Part shown: positions 11,901-21,462 of the stretch, in pieces
How the letters are laid out: each line of letters opens with the position of its first letter
Position numbering within the stretch: position 1 is the stretch's first letter
Notes under the pieces: model-generated
Database searches by the model: none
What the model was told of the DNA's origin: nothing
What the model saw: the letters and a program-made list of their open reading frames with translations, nothing else
Made by a program: the position numbers and the translations under genes
From: Klebsormidium nitens
Taxonomy: Eukaryota; Streptophyta; Klebsormidiophyceae; Klebsormidiales; Klebsormidiaceae
Reading direction: 5' to 3'
Length of the DNA stretch: 64,000 nt
NCBI GenBank assembly: GCA_000708835.1
Contig: DF237450.1
Span: forward strand, 1 to 64,000

Positions 11901-14900
11901 AGAAACGATGCGACACAACTGGTGACAAGGATAAAGGTCCACGGAACGCTGGGTTGGCCTGACCCGATTGTAATGGTCAGGCAACCTTTCCGGTGGATTG
12001 CATAAATTACAGGAAAGATCACTCGAGCAGCAAAAGAGCTCCCGCACTGCTTTTCGGCGCTGCTACGGATTGAGTGGCTACAGAGCCGTTCCTTCGCACT
12101 CCTTTTTCGAACATTTCCTCACTGCTTTTATTCTCTTTGTTCGATCGTTCCCTTCGTGGTAGACCCCAACCCATTAGCTAGTAAGCCCAGTGAACTGTAA
12201 GCTTTTGAAGGTTCACTAACTCCCCAACCCAAAAGATCATCCGCTCCGCGCCTGTACCCCCCTAACCCCCTTACTAGCCCCACCCGTCCCAGTCAGCGTT
12301 CACTGGCTTACAGGTCACTAAATCGATTGGAATCTTTCCCTGCAGCGCCTGGAGGAACGGCGCCCAGAACCACAAGACGGCGACGCAGGGCCCGTGGGAG
12401 GCACGGCTGGCCGCGTCCGTGCGCGCGTGGTAAGCGGCGGGGCTGTGCTGACGTCATGTCGGATGTGCTGACGTCATTTTGGGGTAGAAGGCTGGAAGGC
12501 GTGCGAGTGAAAAGGCGTTGGTCCTGAACGTGGTGCCACTTGTTAGACAGTCGAGTATTGGCCAGCAAATTGACTTCTTGTGGGTGGAGAAGGAACAATA
12601 TCATACAGGAAACGGAAGAGGTGGGGTTTACTCGTTCGAAATGAAGGCTAGTCCGCAGATCCCCGCAGCAAGGGATCTGTGAAGATTGTCAACGTCCGCT
12701 TTGAGTGGTTATTTCGTCAGTTAAAGGCCTTCTTATTGTGCCATTGCAACGCGGTATACTTTTACCCACTACCTGGAACCAGCTTCGTCTAGGCAACACA
12801 GGTATACATGGCAACCGACGTAGCGGTCCGATCCCTGTCCACGCTTCCGTTCTTTAAATCCTTACTTCAAAAACAGGAGAATGTCGTAAGCCTGAAACCC
12901 CCAGAAGCCTGTACACGAATCCATTGTCTTCTTGACAGAAACCAGTATCATGCACCACACCTGGCGCCATCTCAAGGTACGCATCTACAGCTCTTGCTAG
13001 AGCGGCCATAACAATCCTTTCAACATCTTGTAACAGCGTTCAAGTTTGAAGGCTCGCAGCTACCAGAGCCTTGTAAGTTGAACTCTAAAAGCCCCAGAAC
13101 TTATCCTCCACGTGGCAGGTACGAGTACCAGCCGGTGCGCCAGGTGCAGTTCGACCTCAAGCTGCGCATCTACCGGTCGTTCCAGATCGGCAACCTGCTG
13201 GATCTCATCATGGTGGACACGCGCATCATCGGTCGGGACCGCCAAACCGACGACCCGCCAGACCCCCCGGTCCTTAACACCACCGCAGGAAATGAGAAGT
13301 TTGCCGTGCTGTTCGACCGGACGCGTACCATGCTGGGGGAGACCCAGCTCGAGTGGCTGCAGGCGCAGCTCAGGTTGGGCCATCGGACGGTCGGAAGTCA
13401 CTTGAACGGTCCAATTCTTTATTTGGATGGTCGAGGATGCTTTGAACGGACGAATGAGATCTGGACTTCGCATGTCGTTCTTGTATGGGCAGCCCAATGT
13501 AATGTTAACGCCTCAAATAGGACAGGAACAGCTCGCGTGGTTGCAGGGATCGCTCAGGTGTGCCATCGAACGGTCGAGGGTCTTTCTATTTGCACGGTCA
13601 AGAAGGCGCGCTTTCCCCGCGTTTACTCCAGTTGGGTCAGGCCAGGTTCTCTTTTTGAACACCTAAAGAAGGGACAGTCCGAGTGGCTGCAGGGAAAGCT
13701 CAGGGGGGCCAGCGGACGGCCGAGGTTGCTCTGACTGGTTGATCTTTCTGTTTGGACGGTCGAAGAAGCTTTAAACGCTTGAAAATGCTTTTGCACAGCC
13801 CACTCGAACAGCCCACATTCTGGTCTTTGGATTTTTGAGAAAGGGACAGCTGGTGTGGCTGCAGGGACAATTCAGATGAGTCCATCGGACGGTCGAGGTT
13901 CGCCAGATGGTTATCCTGTTCTTCCAACGGTCGAGGTTTATATAGTCACTCCAGGTTCAGTACGAGACCGTGACATCCGGAAAGGCAGTGGATTCGCTCG
14001 CATGGCCGCACGGACGATTCACCTGGAGTCATGGAACGTTTCACGCTTCTTTGATGGTTGGTTTTTTTCCATTCGAACGGTCTTGAATGCTTTGGAAAGC
14101 CCACTAATTGATCAGATTTCAACAACATGAGACAGGGGCAGCTGGCATCGAAGCTGGGACAGTCAGAATGGGAGAGCGAGCTTCCGTCTCCACTGCCGCT
14201 TCGATTGCAGGCGCTTGCTAGCAGGAATTGCGTTTCAAACGAACATTCTGATACGCTCCATCTATAGCTCATTCTGTTAGTTCTGCCAATGAATTCCAAA
14301 ACGCTGGAACATGTTCATATTCTTGCGCCATGCGAATAACGATGGAATGACAGCCGACGGCTCAGCATCGTGGACCACAACCAAAAACTTCGAAAGCTGG
14401 GTTGGCAACCTTAACCAAAACAGTTCTCCATTTTATGCAGCGACTCTAAGGGCAGCGGCGCCGTTGGCGCATCTTCGGGCAATCACGTCCTTCTCACTCC
14501 CAACCCCAAAACCTCTTACCCTAAAACCCTGGGCCAAACCGTTTCCGCAGCGACCCCAAGGGCCGTGCAGCCGTGTGGCGCATCTTCGAGCAATCACGGC
14601 CTTCTCCCCCTTAACCCCGAAACGTTTCAACCAAACCCTGGCCAAACCCTTTCTGCAGCGACTCCAAGGGCCGCGGCGCCGTGTGGCGCATGATTGGCAA
14701 CCAGGTCCTTCTCACCCTTAACCGTTAACCCCTTAACCCCTTAATCCTTCAACCGAAACCCCTGGCCAAACCGTTTCTGCAGCGACTCCAAGGGCCGGGG
14801 CGCCGTGTGGCGCATGATCGGCAACCAGGTCCTCTTCACCGAGATGCCGGTTACGATCGACGACCCGGATACCAACGGTTATCTGGGCCCCGTCATTGGT

Positions 14901-16431
14901 TACAGCGACGGCTGGGATGCCTACCCCGAAACCCGATTCCAGGTGACGCTTTGCGTTTTTTTCGCGGCATCTTGTACAGTCAAGATTTTCCTGGGTTTCG
15001 TATTTACGGCCTGGGCTTCATTTGGCTGTCTTCTGGTGTCCGACGGAGCCTGCTGACTGCTGTGAAAGTTTTTCTGGCAGACACGGAAGCCCTCACAGAA
15101 CGTCAGCATGAGCTGCTCAGTGACGTCAGAATGAATCTTTGATTGGTTGGGAGATGCAAGCTCCGCAGCGCTTACAGCCCAAAGAAGTCTTACATCTTGC
15201 GGGCCGAGTATCCAACTCGTGTTATTCCCGTGACCCAAATGATCACGCCCTGGTTAGTGCGAACCCGCGTCTTCTCCGGGGCGGTCAAACATCCGGTTCG
15301 TATAATCTCCGTGAGATGCAACTACCCTCCAAGGATCACGCCTTGGTTAGCACCAAACCCACGTCAAGCCCGCGCAGGTTCGGACCACATCCGCCGCAAC
15401 GCGGTTGAAAACGACCTGTGCTGAGCAATGACTATCTACGTTTAGCGCTAACCCGCGTCTCAACCCGGGCAGGTTCTGGACCACATCCGCCGTAACGCAA
15501 TCGACAACGTGGTCGTTGCAACCGGTGACTGGCACGGCACCGTTGTTTCCGATGTTCCGTTCTACCCGTTCCAAACCTGGGGCCGCTCTTACCTGGGCAA
15601 CCCAAACCAGAACAGCACCTTCGGCAAACTGGGGGTTAACGCTAACTTCACCACCGGGTTGGGCAGCATGGCCACGGAGATCACGGTGACGTCAGTGACG
15701 TCAGCCTTCTTTGGCGAGACCGAGGCGGCCAGGGCGTCCGCCGTGAAGCTGGACGACACGCTCAAGTCGCTCATGCCGCACCTCAGGTGAGCGGAACGGA
15801 AACGGAACGTGAATGGAACGTTATTGAACTATGCTCTTAAGACAAGAGGAGGCCGCCCCTTTCACAGATGTGTCTGGCCGTGTTTTGTGGCAATGTGGCA
15901 GCTATGAGATCGTGCTGAGACATCCAGGGTACTCTCCGCGTTCGCCTCTTCCGGTGGTTTATCGTGTAGAGGGCTTTGCCTTGCCTTGAAAGTTAAAGCC
16001 TTCCTCGTCACTTGACCGCAGAAATCTTATCCGAGCTTGATCATTACCGGATATGCAAAGAAAGAGACATGCTCCTTGCGGGTCCGCATCTGTCGAGCCC
16101 TTCTTCACCTGCACATCTGACTCTGACCACATCTCCCCGGCCGATCACGGAAATTTTCTCTTTCCCGAAACGTTTGAAATAGATCCGAGAGAGACCCAAC
16201 TCTCCTGCAATATGAAAGTAGACCGCCATGATTGACAACCCTGACCTCGTATGTCATCGGTGCAGGTACTCCAACCATTTCGGTCACGGCTACGCCATCA
16301 CCGAGTTCACCAAGACGGACGCCACCCATACCTTCTGCTTCGTCAGCACGATTCTGTCGCCCACGTACACCCTCGACTGCTCCAAGAAGCTCAAGCAGCT
16401 GTCCGGGACCAACCACCTTATTGACGCCTAG
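5966..16431 (+). CDS. PHOD: PhoD-type alkaline phosphatase (metallophosphatase)
   Basis: Secreted or extracytoplasmic phosphodiesterase/alkaline phosphatase that frees phosphate from organic esters; PhoD enzymes use metal centres with Ca and Fe. Thirteen GT-AG exons join in phase: 5966-6180, 7041-7110, 7935-8049, 8626-8676, 9198-9339, 9615-9709, 10789-10858, 11534-11632, 12346-12429, 13119-13373, 14783-14942, 15473-15786 and 16266-16431 (611 aa). Residues 1-21 form a classic signal peptide. Family marks appear in order: QHGIASGDPT, VILWTRVTP, a Cys-Ser-Gln before PDGYFNAY, HLGDYMYEYA, WVIVWDDHDSTNN, VDTRIIGRD, DGWDAYP and ATGDWHGTV. The Asp and His metal ligands expected in the GDYMYE, DDHD and GDWH motifs are present. 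A role in phosphate salvage is inferred. Five introns carry ladders of exon-end copies; most copies have shifted frames and look unused. Confidence 0.93.
8935..9205 (+). repeat. Tandem copy of the PhoD exon 5 acceptor region
   Basis: A unit of about 200 bp is present twice. The copy at about 8941-9006 (GGTCTGGACTCGGTTCGAGATC... then CGCCTGCAGGTCTGA) matches about 9146-9206, which ends at the real exon 5 acceptor at 9198. A shorter echo with CAGGTCTTACTGACAG sits near 9102. All keep a CAG followed by the same exon start. Confidence 0.7.
9690..10215 (+). repeat. About six tandem copies of the PhoD exon 6 donor region
   Basis: A unit of about 90-100 bp begins in the 3' end of exon 6 (TATGCCGCCTCCGCCG) and runs into the intron (TTTTCACGAGGCTTGC...CTTCCGCATCTTCT). 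It repeats about six times to roughly 10,210. Most copies keep a GCCGCC-like exon end, often followed by TGTGAG, a donor-like sequence. Divergence generally rises away from the exon. Confidence 0.75.
13340..13900 (+). repeat. Four copies of the PhoD exon 10 donor region
   Basis: The end of exon 10 (GAGTGGCTGCAGGCGCAGCT, donor at 13374) and the following intron words (CCATCGGACGGTC) recur near 13530, 13680 and 13850, at spacings of about 150-185 bp. Each copy retains a GTGGCTGCAGGGA-like exon end, but the donor dinucleotide is changed in at least two copies. Confidence 0.75.
14436..14840 (+). repeat. Four-step ladder of the PhoD exon 11 acceptor region
   Basis: The block TGCAGCGACTCCAAGGGCC followed by GTGTGGCGCAT appears near 14437, 14547, 14653 and finally at the real exon 11 (starts 14783), spaced about 105-125 bp. 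Every copy keeps CAG before the exon start. Similarity to the real exon is highest in the nearest copy and falls step by step upstream. C-rich CCCTTAACCCC words fill the spacers. Confidence 0.85.
15215..15515 (+). repeat. Tandem copies of the PhoD exon 12 acceptor region
   Basis: Real exon 12 begins at 15473 (CAGGTTCTGGACCACATCCG). A close copy, CAGGTTCGGACCACATCCG, lies at about 15379. Fainter related sequence (ATCACGCC then TGGTTAG) recurs at about 15242 and 15338. The copy keeps the acceptor AG but has diverged in frame. Confidence 0.7.
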
Positions 16432-17596
16432 AGCGCAATGATGGAATTGAGAGTCGATCTTTGATTTGAGAACAGTGATTGCCACTCGGGTGGCATCCAT
16501 TTTGATAGTTTGCAGGGCTTCGTGATTCAAAGATGCTTATTTATAATGCCCGTCGGATTGACTTTTGCCAACCTCAAAAGGCCACACCACACCACAGTTT
16601 GTGACGAGAGTCAAACAGGCCTTGACGTCATTTCCGCAAGATGTACGTCGACGAGTCGAAGGCAGCCAATTCTTGGGATTCAGTTCAATGGATCTAGATG
16701 CTCGTGTGCACGGTCAATTTTGCACATCATAAGTGCAAGGAGTTTCAAGAAACAAGAGTGTTCAAGTTGTACGCAATCGCGTGATGTGTACTAAATCGGT
16801 CACCAAGTGGCAATCGATCAAGAGTGCACGATCAAATGACGATTGCAAGTGACAATCATAAGTCTATTATAAATGGCCAGACGTACATGAAGTTTTGTGA
16901 TGGCGATTGCACAGTGCATGATCATGACTTGCACTGTTTCCAATCGACTGAAATGAATCGATTGACATCGTCTGAAATGTCCTGACCGAGAGTTTTGGCG
17001 ACATTCAATGAGAACTTCGGTATATAGAGTAAGACGGCTGTCAACATGTGCATGGGCCCCGAATTGTTGGAAAGGCGATCACTTTTGTCATGGTAAAGAA
17101 CTTTAGCAAATATTGCTGCGGGCATGTACACCATCGATCAATCAAGTGCAGATTGATTGAAGTCAATCAGAGAATTCATCATTCGTGCCAGAGCAGGCCG
17201 CGCAGCCATGCATGTGCAGTGTTGCCCGTTGTATTCGTGAGCCATAGCTGTGAATATCATATTCTAATACTGCAACAGTACGGCCGCGGCATGGCCGCCA
17301 CTACCGTACACTGAAATTGATTGCAAGATGGCCCCATGCACATGCAAGGACGCAGAACATATCAGGTATCGTATTAATGCTCCTATGTTAACTGTAACAT
17401 AAGCATGGCTTGTGTGACTTGATATTGTAACATGCAGCTTTCTACTATCAATGATATGTGGAATCTGAGGACGGCAATCTACATGGTCGATTCCTGCCTT
17501 GAGCTGCCAAATCGAACTCAACATACTTCAAATTGGGCGTACAATATAATGTCATCCTCAGAGCTGATGCGCGGGGCTCATCCGTTTGGCAGATGC
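16432..17596. other. Convergent intergenic region with CATGCA-type words
   Basis: This spacer lies between the 3' ends of the phosphatase and F-box genes. No convincing coding sequence is visible. It is AT-richer than the genes. From about 16,900 to 17,440 it carries repeated CATGCA/TGCATG words, a GGCCGCGGCATGGCCGCC palindrome-like block near 17,281, and CATGGGCCCC near 17,051. A similar sequence to the last recurs at the window's right end. Confidence 0.55.
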
Positions 17597-18970
17597 CTAG
17601 AACAAAGAGTTCTCAGATTCTGCGCTTACAAATTTTGGCTCAAGTACGACAAGTGCCAGGTCCGGCTTTCTTTGCCGCAGCTCCAAGAACGTGCTTACAA
17701 GATTGATTAGCTCTCCCTCTACACACCGCATATCTATCTCTAAAGATCCCAGCTTTGGACTGCCCCCAACAAGCTCAATACAGAAATGTAGTTGCTCCAT
17801 GTTGTTCACTACCACTTTCAACTTTGTCAGGTTCCTAAAGCATACAGGCAAGGTCGCATTCCTTGATTGAGGAGACAGGGTCCTCAATCTGGTTAACAGG
17901 CCCATGCTTGCGTGTAAAGAATCCAACCGCACAAGACATGCCCAAAAATCAGCTGCTCTTACGATGTTGTTGGTGCTGAAAGAAAATGCTAACAAGATGA
18001 GGCTTGCCAGCTTTGGCGACAACTCAAGCACCTGAAGAAGATTCTCCTCATTCCAGGTTCCCCATAAACACAGCTCTGTCACCTTCCATGGTGTCCCAAC
18101 TATAGATATGTTGGGGGGGTTCAGAAAGGTGAGCATACGCAGCTTGGGAGCGTTTATCCTTATTTCGTCGCTGGAAAGGAAATACAGTTCTTCCAGTTGT
18201 GGTATATTGATTTCCAGCTTCCTCAACTTTCCCGAGTGAAGGTAATCATCGAACACAAGAACCTTGAGCAGTCTTGAATCTATCCGGATGTTCGACCCTT
18301 CGTTGAAGGCGTTCAGAACTAGCTTCTCTAAAGCTGGGGCGACTTGATCTAGAGAATACTCCAACATGGATTGTGTGGACAGCAACTTCGACCCTTTGAA
18401 AATGAGCTCCTTGAGTTGGTGGAAAGGTGCGGAAGCGTGAAGGCGGCGCTCTATGAAGAGTCTGCAGGTGTTCAACTCTACAAACTTGAGGAGAGGACAC
18501 TTGGATAACGCTTTGAAAATCTGTTGTGCGGGCTCATCTGACAGAATGCCCCGCACCTCAACAGTTAGATTCCCAAGTTCAAGGTAAAAGCACTCTAATC
18601 TAGGAGTCAGGTTCACTGCTGCCGTTATGAAGCCAGCGATGCTAGAGGTAGGCAGGCCGCTTTCAAGTGTGCCCATCACAAACAACTTTCTGATAGCCTC
18701 AGCTTCTTGAAGAAAGAAAAGGATTCTTGCATCCATCGTCCTGTCGGTATCTAAGCGGCATACTATCCCATCAACTTGCAATGCCAAGCGGCAGAACCGG
18801 GAAGACACTGTCCTCAATCTTGCCAGCAGCCAAAAGTACACCGATACTTTTGAGGGGTAGCCCACATGTATTGCTGCAGCCAGGCCCAGTATACGTATCA
18901 CCAAGTTGTCGGGCAACGCATCAAAGCCGCAGCAAGTCTGAACTCTGGTGGCCATGGCCTCGATCTTCAC
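17597..18970 (-). CDS. F-box/leucine-rich-repeat protein
   Basis: A single uninterrupted 457-codon frame, unusual beside its intron-rich neighbours. Residues about 14-60 (DALPDNLVIRILGLA... with LRTVSSRFCRLA) match an F-box, the segment that binds SKP1 in SCF ubiquitin ligases. The rest is a series of leucine-rich, roughly 25-residue irregular repeats, such as PLLKFVELNTC, QLKELIFKGSKL, ALEKLVLNAF, QLEELYFLSSD and PKLRMLTFLNPP. It resembles plant F-box/LRR or FBD-like receptors that choose substrates for ubiquitination. The substrate cannot be told. The start could be Met1 or Met6. It faces away from the next gene, so the two may share a divergent promoter. Confidence 0.8.
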   Translation of the reverse strand: MKIEAMATRVQTCCGFDALPDNLVIRILGLAAAIHVGYPSKVSVYFWLLARLRTVSSRFCRLALQVDGIVCRLDTDRTMDARILFFLQEAEAIRKLFVMGTLESGLPTSSIAGFITAAVNLTPRLECFYLELGNLTVEVRGILSDEPAQQIFKALSKCPLLKFVELNTCRLFIERRLHASAPFHQLKELIFKGSKLLSTQSMLEYSLDQVAPALEKLVLNAFNEGSNIRIDSRLLKVLVFDDYLHSGKLRKLEINIPQLEELYFLSSDEIRINAPKLRMLTFLNPPNISIVGTPWKVTELCLWGTWNEENLLQVLELSPKLASLILLAFSFSTNNIVRAADFWACLVRLDSLHASMGLLTRLRTLSPQSRNATLPVCFRNLTKLKVVVNNMEQLHFCIELVGGSPKLGSLEIDMRCVEGELINLVSTFLELRQRKPDLALVVLEPKFVSAESENSLF

Positions 18971-19524
18971 TTGACCTCACATAGGCGAAACAAAGCGGGG
19001 CCTGATTAGGGGATCCACTGCATTCCCGACAAACCTTACGCAGAACTCCACTTTTACATCTGAAAGGGGCGGCTACAGGAGCTGATGAAAGAGGAGCCAC
19101 GTTGAAGTTGAAGAAAGAAGAACACTGAACAGCGAGTCCATTGTGCAACATACCGGTATGACCCACCCATTCACGAGGTACCTACCGTTGAAGCCAACTG
19201 GGAAGCTTGGCGTGGCAAGTCTGGACTACAAAATGCCCGGTAATCCAACACTGAAGCGAACGGTACGATACCGTAGCCCCATGCCTTTGATAGTGCACGG
19301 GCTGTTAGAGAAGTCAACATACCGGTACTGGAAGCGAGCTCAAGCCTGGGTCGCGACCGCGGACACAACTTGAACAGTTTCTCAGATCTGAGCTTGAACT
19401 TGAAGTTGAAGTGAACGTCTCCTCGGAGTCCTGGCCTTGAAACATTCGGTGCAGTGTTGCACGGGCTTGTACCTTAAAGTTGGAGAGAAGTCCACATTGT
19501 ATAAGGCGCAGAAAGTTGAGTGAC
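18971..19524. other. Divergent intergenic promoter region
   Basis: About 550 bp lie between two genes transcribed away from each other. It should hold both promoters. I see no clear TATA box. ACATACCGGTA-like words occur near 19,147 and 19,316. Confidence 0.4.
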
Positions 19525-20067
19525 ATGGCGTCCAGTACGTTGGCTTCAAGGACGTGGTCGGCCGGATCTCTTATCAATGATGTGAACGTTGTGCCACCAA
19601 ACTCTTGCGTTGAGAGTCCTCTTCTCAGAAGCAGACAGTACCTCAGAAGGCAGAGGTCTACAAAGCTCAGAGCGGCCAATGCTGCCAGACTGCAGATGTC
19701 AACAGAGCCTGTCGGGATAGTCGACGAAGCTCTGGCAGCCGTCAAGCCAAAGCTGGCAGATTTAGGCCCTGAGGGGGGATGTCCAACCTGTGGAGCGAAG
19801 GAGGTAAAGGGGGGGTGCGACGGGAATGGCAGAATGATTGGAGGTCTGGGGGGGGTGCCAGGATTCGGCTGGTGGCCTATTAAGGCTTACAGGCCATGCC
19901 CAGCGTTTGTTGAGTCAGGGGGTTCATACACGAGGAAAGGGCAGAGTTTGAACGAGATTGCTTTTGGAAATGCGGACCCGCAAGACGATCTGAGCTTAGA
20001 CGAGCGGTTACGAGGTAGGAAAAAGCAAGTGATTAGCGAAGGTGAAGACCAGAAGGACCAGCAATAA
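19525..20067 (+). CDS. Small probable plastid protein with CxxC motif
   Basis: Intronless frame of 180 codons if started at the second in-frame Met (19525); an upstream Met at 19480 would add 15 residues. I prefer 19525 because MASSTLASRTW begins a Ser/Arg-rich, acid-poor stretch like a plastid transit peptide. The mature part contains GGCPTCGAKEVKGGCDGNG, then GVPGFGWWPIKAYRPCPAF, then a charged tail. The four cysteines (CPTC, GGC, RPC) could bind a metal, but spacing does not match a motif I can name. The Trp/Pro-rich core looks strongly conserved in character, suggesting a plant-lineage family of unknown function. Confidence 0.6.
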   Translation: MASSTLASRTWSAGSLINDVNVVPPNSCVESPLLRSRQYLRRQRSTKLRAANAARLQMSTEPVGIVDEALAAVKPKLADLGPEGGCPTCGAKEVKGGCDGNGRMIGGLGGVPGFGWWPIKAYRPCPAFVESGGSYTRKGQSLNEIAFGNADPQDDLSLDERLRGRKKQVISEGEDQKDQQ

Positions 20068-21462
20068 GTATTCAGAATTTGAGGTAATGTGTTGAATTTA
20101 TGTCTGGCTTTGCTTGCTTATCCCATATCAAGTGTAAGTTGCAAGCTGTGATCGCAGCTGTGGGAAGTAAGTGGCCGTTGCAAGTAGTCTGAACCTGTCC
20201 ATGAAGTGGACTGCGATCAACTGTGCTGTTTGATGGATTAGATTGAGTTGGACAGCGGCTGTGGAGTTGCTTGCAGTCGTAGTAACCTGAGCTTTTAAAC
20301 AGATAAGCTTAGTGGTAGGGAAGGATTGCTCATTTCCCACTGCGTTGAACTCGGCTCAATTCAGGCCACTTCATCTGCGGGTCAAGATGCTGCCCAGTAC
20401 TTGGGAGCCAGGTGCTCTCTGTGGCGTTCAGTAATATGACCACCCAACATAGTGTATGTGATCCAGCATGAATGTCCAAACCCCCTTTCGCAAGTGGCTC
20501 AAGTCAGGCTTACATGATGGGAGTTCCTTAGGACCAGAACTGCTTCCGCCTACCATGTGCATGCATCTTGAGATGAGACGTCAAGCTAGATCACAGTAAT
20601 CATGCTTTCTTATCCTGCAACACTCTGGGTGTGAAGAATGAGGCGAAATGAAGGTGGCGAATATGATGTGACCGGGTATGCATATGTAGGTTGTAAGCTT
20701 GCAGCCTACGTGAATTGCACGGGCATGCCTTAGTAAAATACTTCCTCTTTTCCATGCATCGATGCATGCATCGTGTAATAACACATGATGGGCATATGAT
20801 TGGAAGAGCGCTTCATGAAGGTGACGGTAACCAAATCCGCTCAAATACGAACGAACAGTTTGAAAGGCTGGAAGAGGATTATTGCAGAGTCTCGCATCAC
20901 ATACCGTACGGTACTAGCCTTATCTCATCTCCATTCAATCTGGGACAAAGGGGGTGTCGGGTGCGCATGTTGCACGTACACCATGTACAGCACTAAGCTC
21001 AAGTTGAAGATCGATGCCGCGGGCCTGTGAACCCTCACTTCAATCAACTTCTGGTTCAATGTAGGCCGCCGGCGCTTTCAGCCCAAATCAATGGATTGAA
21101 CATGACTAAGTTGCACGAGCTTTTCGCTTATATACTCCTTCTGTAGAAAACATGACTTTCTCGTACCACATACGAAGTAAAACCTTACTGAAGGCTTGTT
21201 GCGCTCCGGCAGGTTGCCAGGTCAGTACGCCAGCGCATGGCGTCAAGCAACGGAACCACGTTCTTGAGCCGTCAATGAGATGCATCGACATGAACCAATC
21301 GCAACCAAGCACGGTCAGAAGTCCAGCCCGCCCACAGATGAAGTTTGCCATGATCTTTTTCTGACTCGACTGATCAGATCTATCATGCGTGCAGATATCC
21401 GAAACTTTAAACTGCTAGTCTGACTTGGAGCGTCAACGGTTCCTGTTTATCTGCCTCCCACT
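20068..21462. other. Convergent intergenic region, palindromic word cluster
   Basis: 1.4 kb lie between two convergent gene ends. I see no credible gene. Between about 20,555 and 21,060 there are CATGTGCATGCATC, a near-perfect palindrome CGATGCATGCATCG at about 20,760, and ACCGTACGGTAC at about 20,902. The sequence is AT-richer than the flanking exons. Confidence 0.5.

Noticed and set aside
13489-14130. Possible extra PhoD exons at the repeated exon 10 ends
   Set aside because: The copies are frame-shifted or lack donors, and exon 10 joins exon 11 in phase without them. The core PhoD motifs are complete.
14500-14765. CCCTAAAACCC and CCCTTAACCCC words resembling telomere repeats
   Set aside because: The words are irregular and lie in the spacers of the PhoD exon 11 ladder. 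There is no run of perfect CCCTAAA units, so an interstitial telomere is not supported.
15139-15424. Open frames at 15.14-15.42 kb as an alternative PhoD exon
   Set aside because: SDGWDAYPETRFQ joined directly to VLDHIRRNAIDNVV matches the expected PhoD order. The intervening frames come from exon 12 copies.
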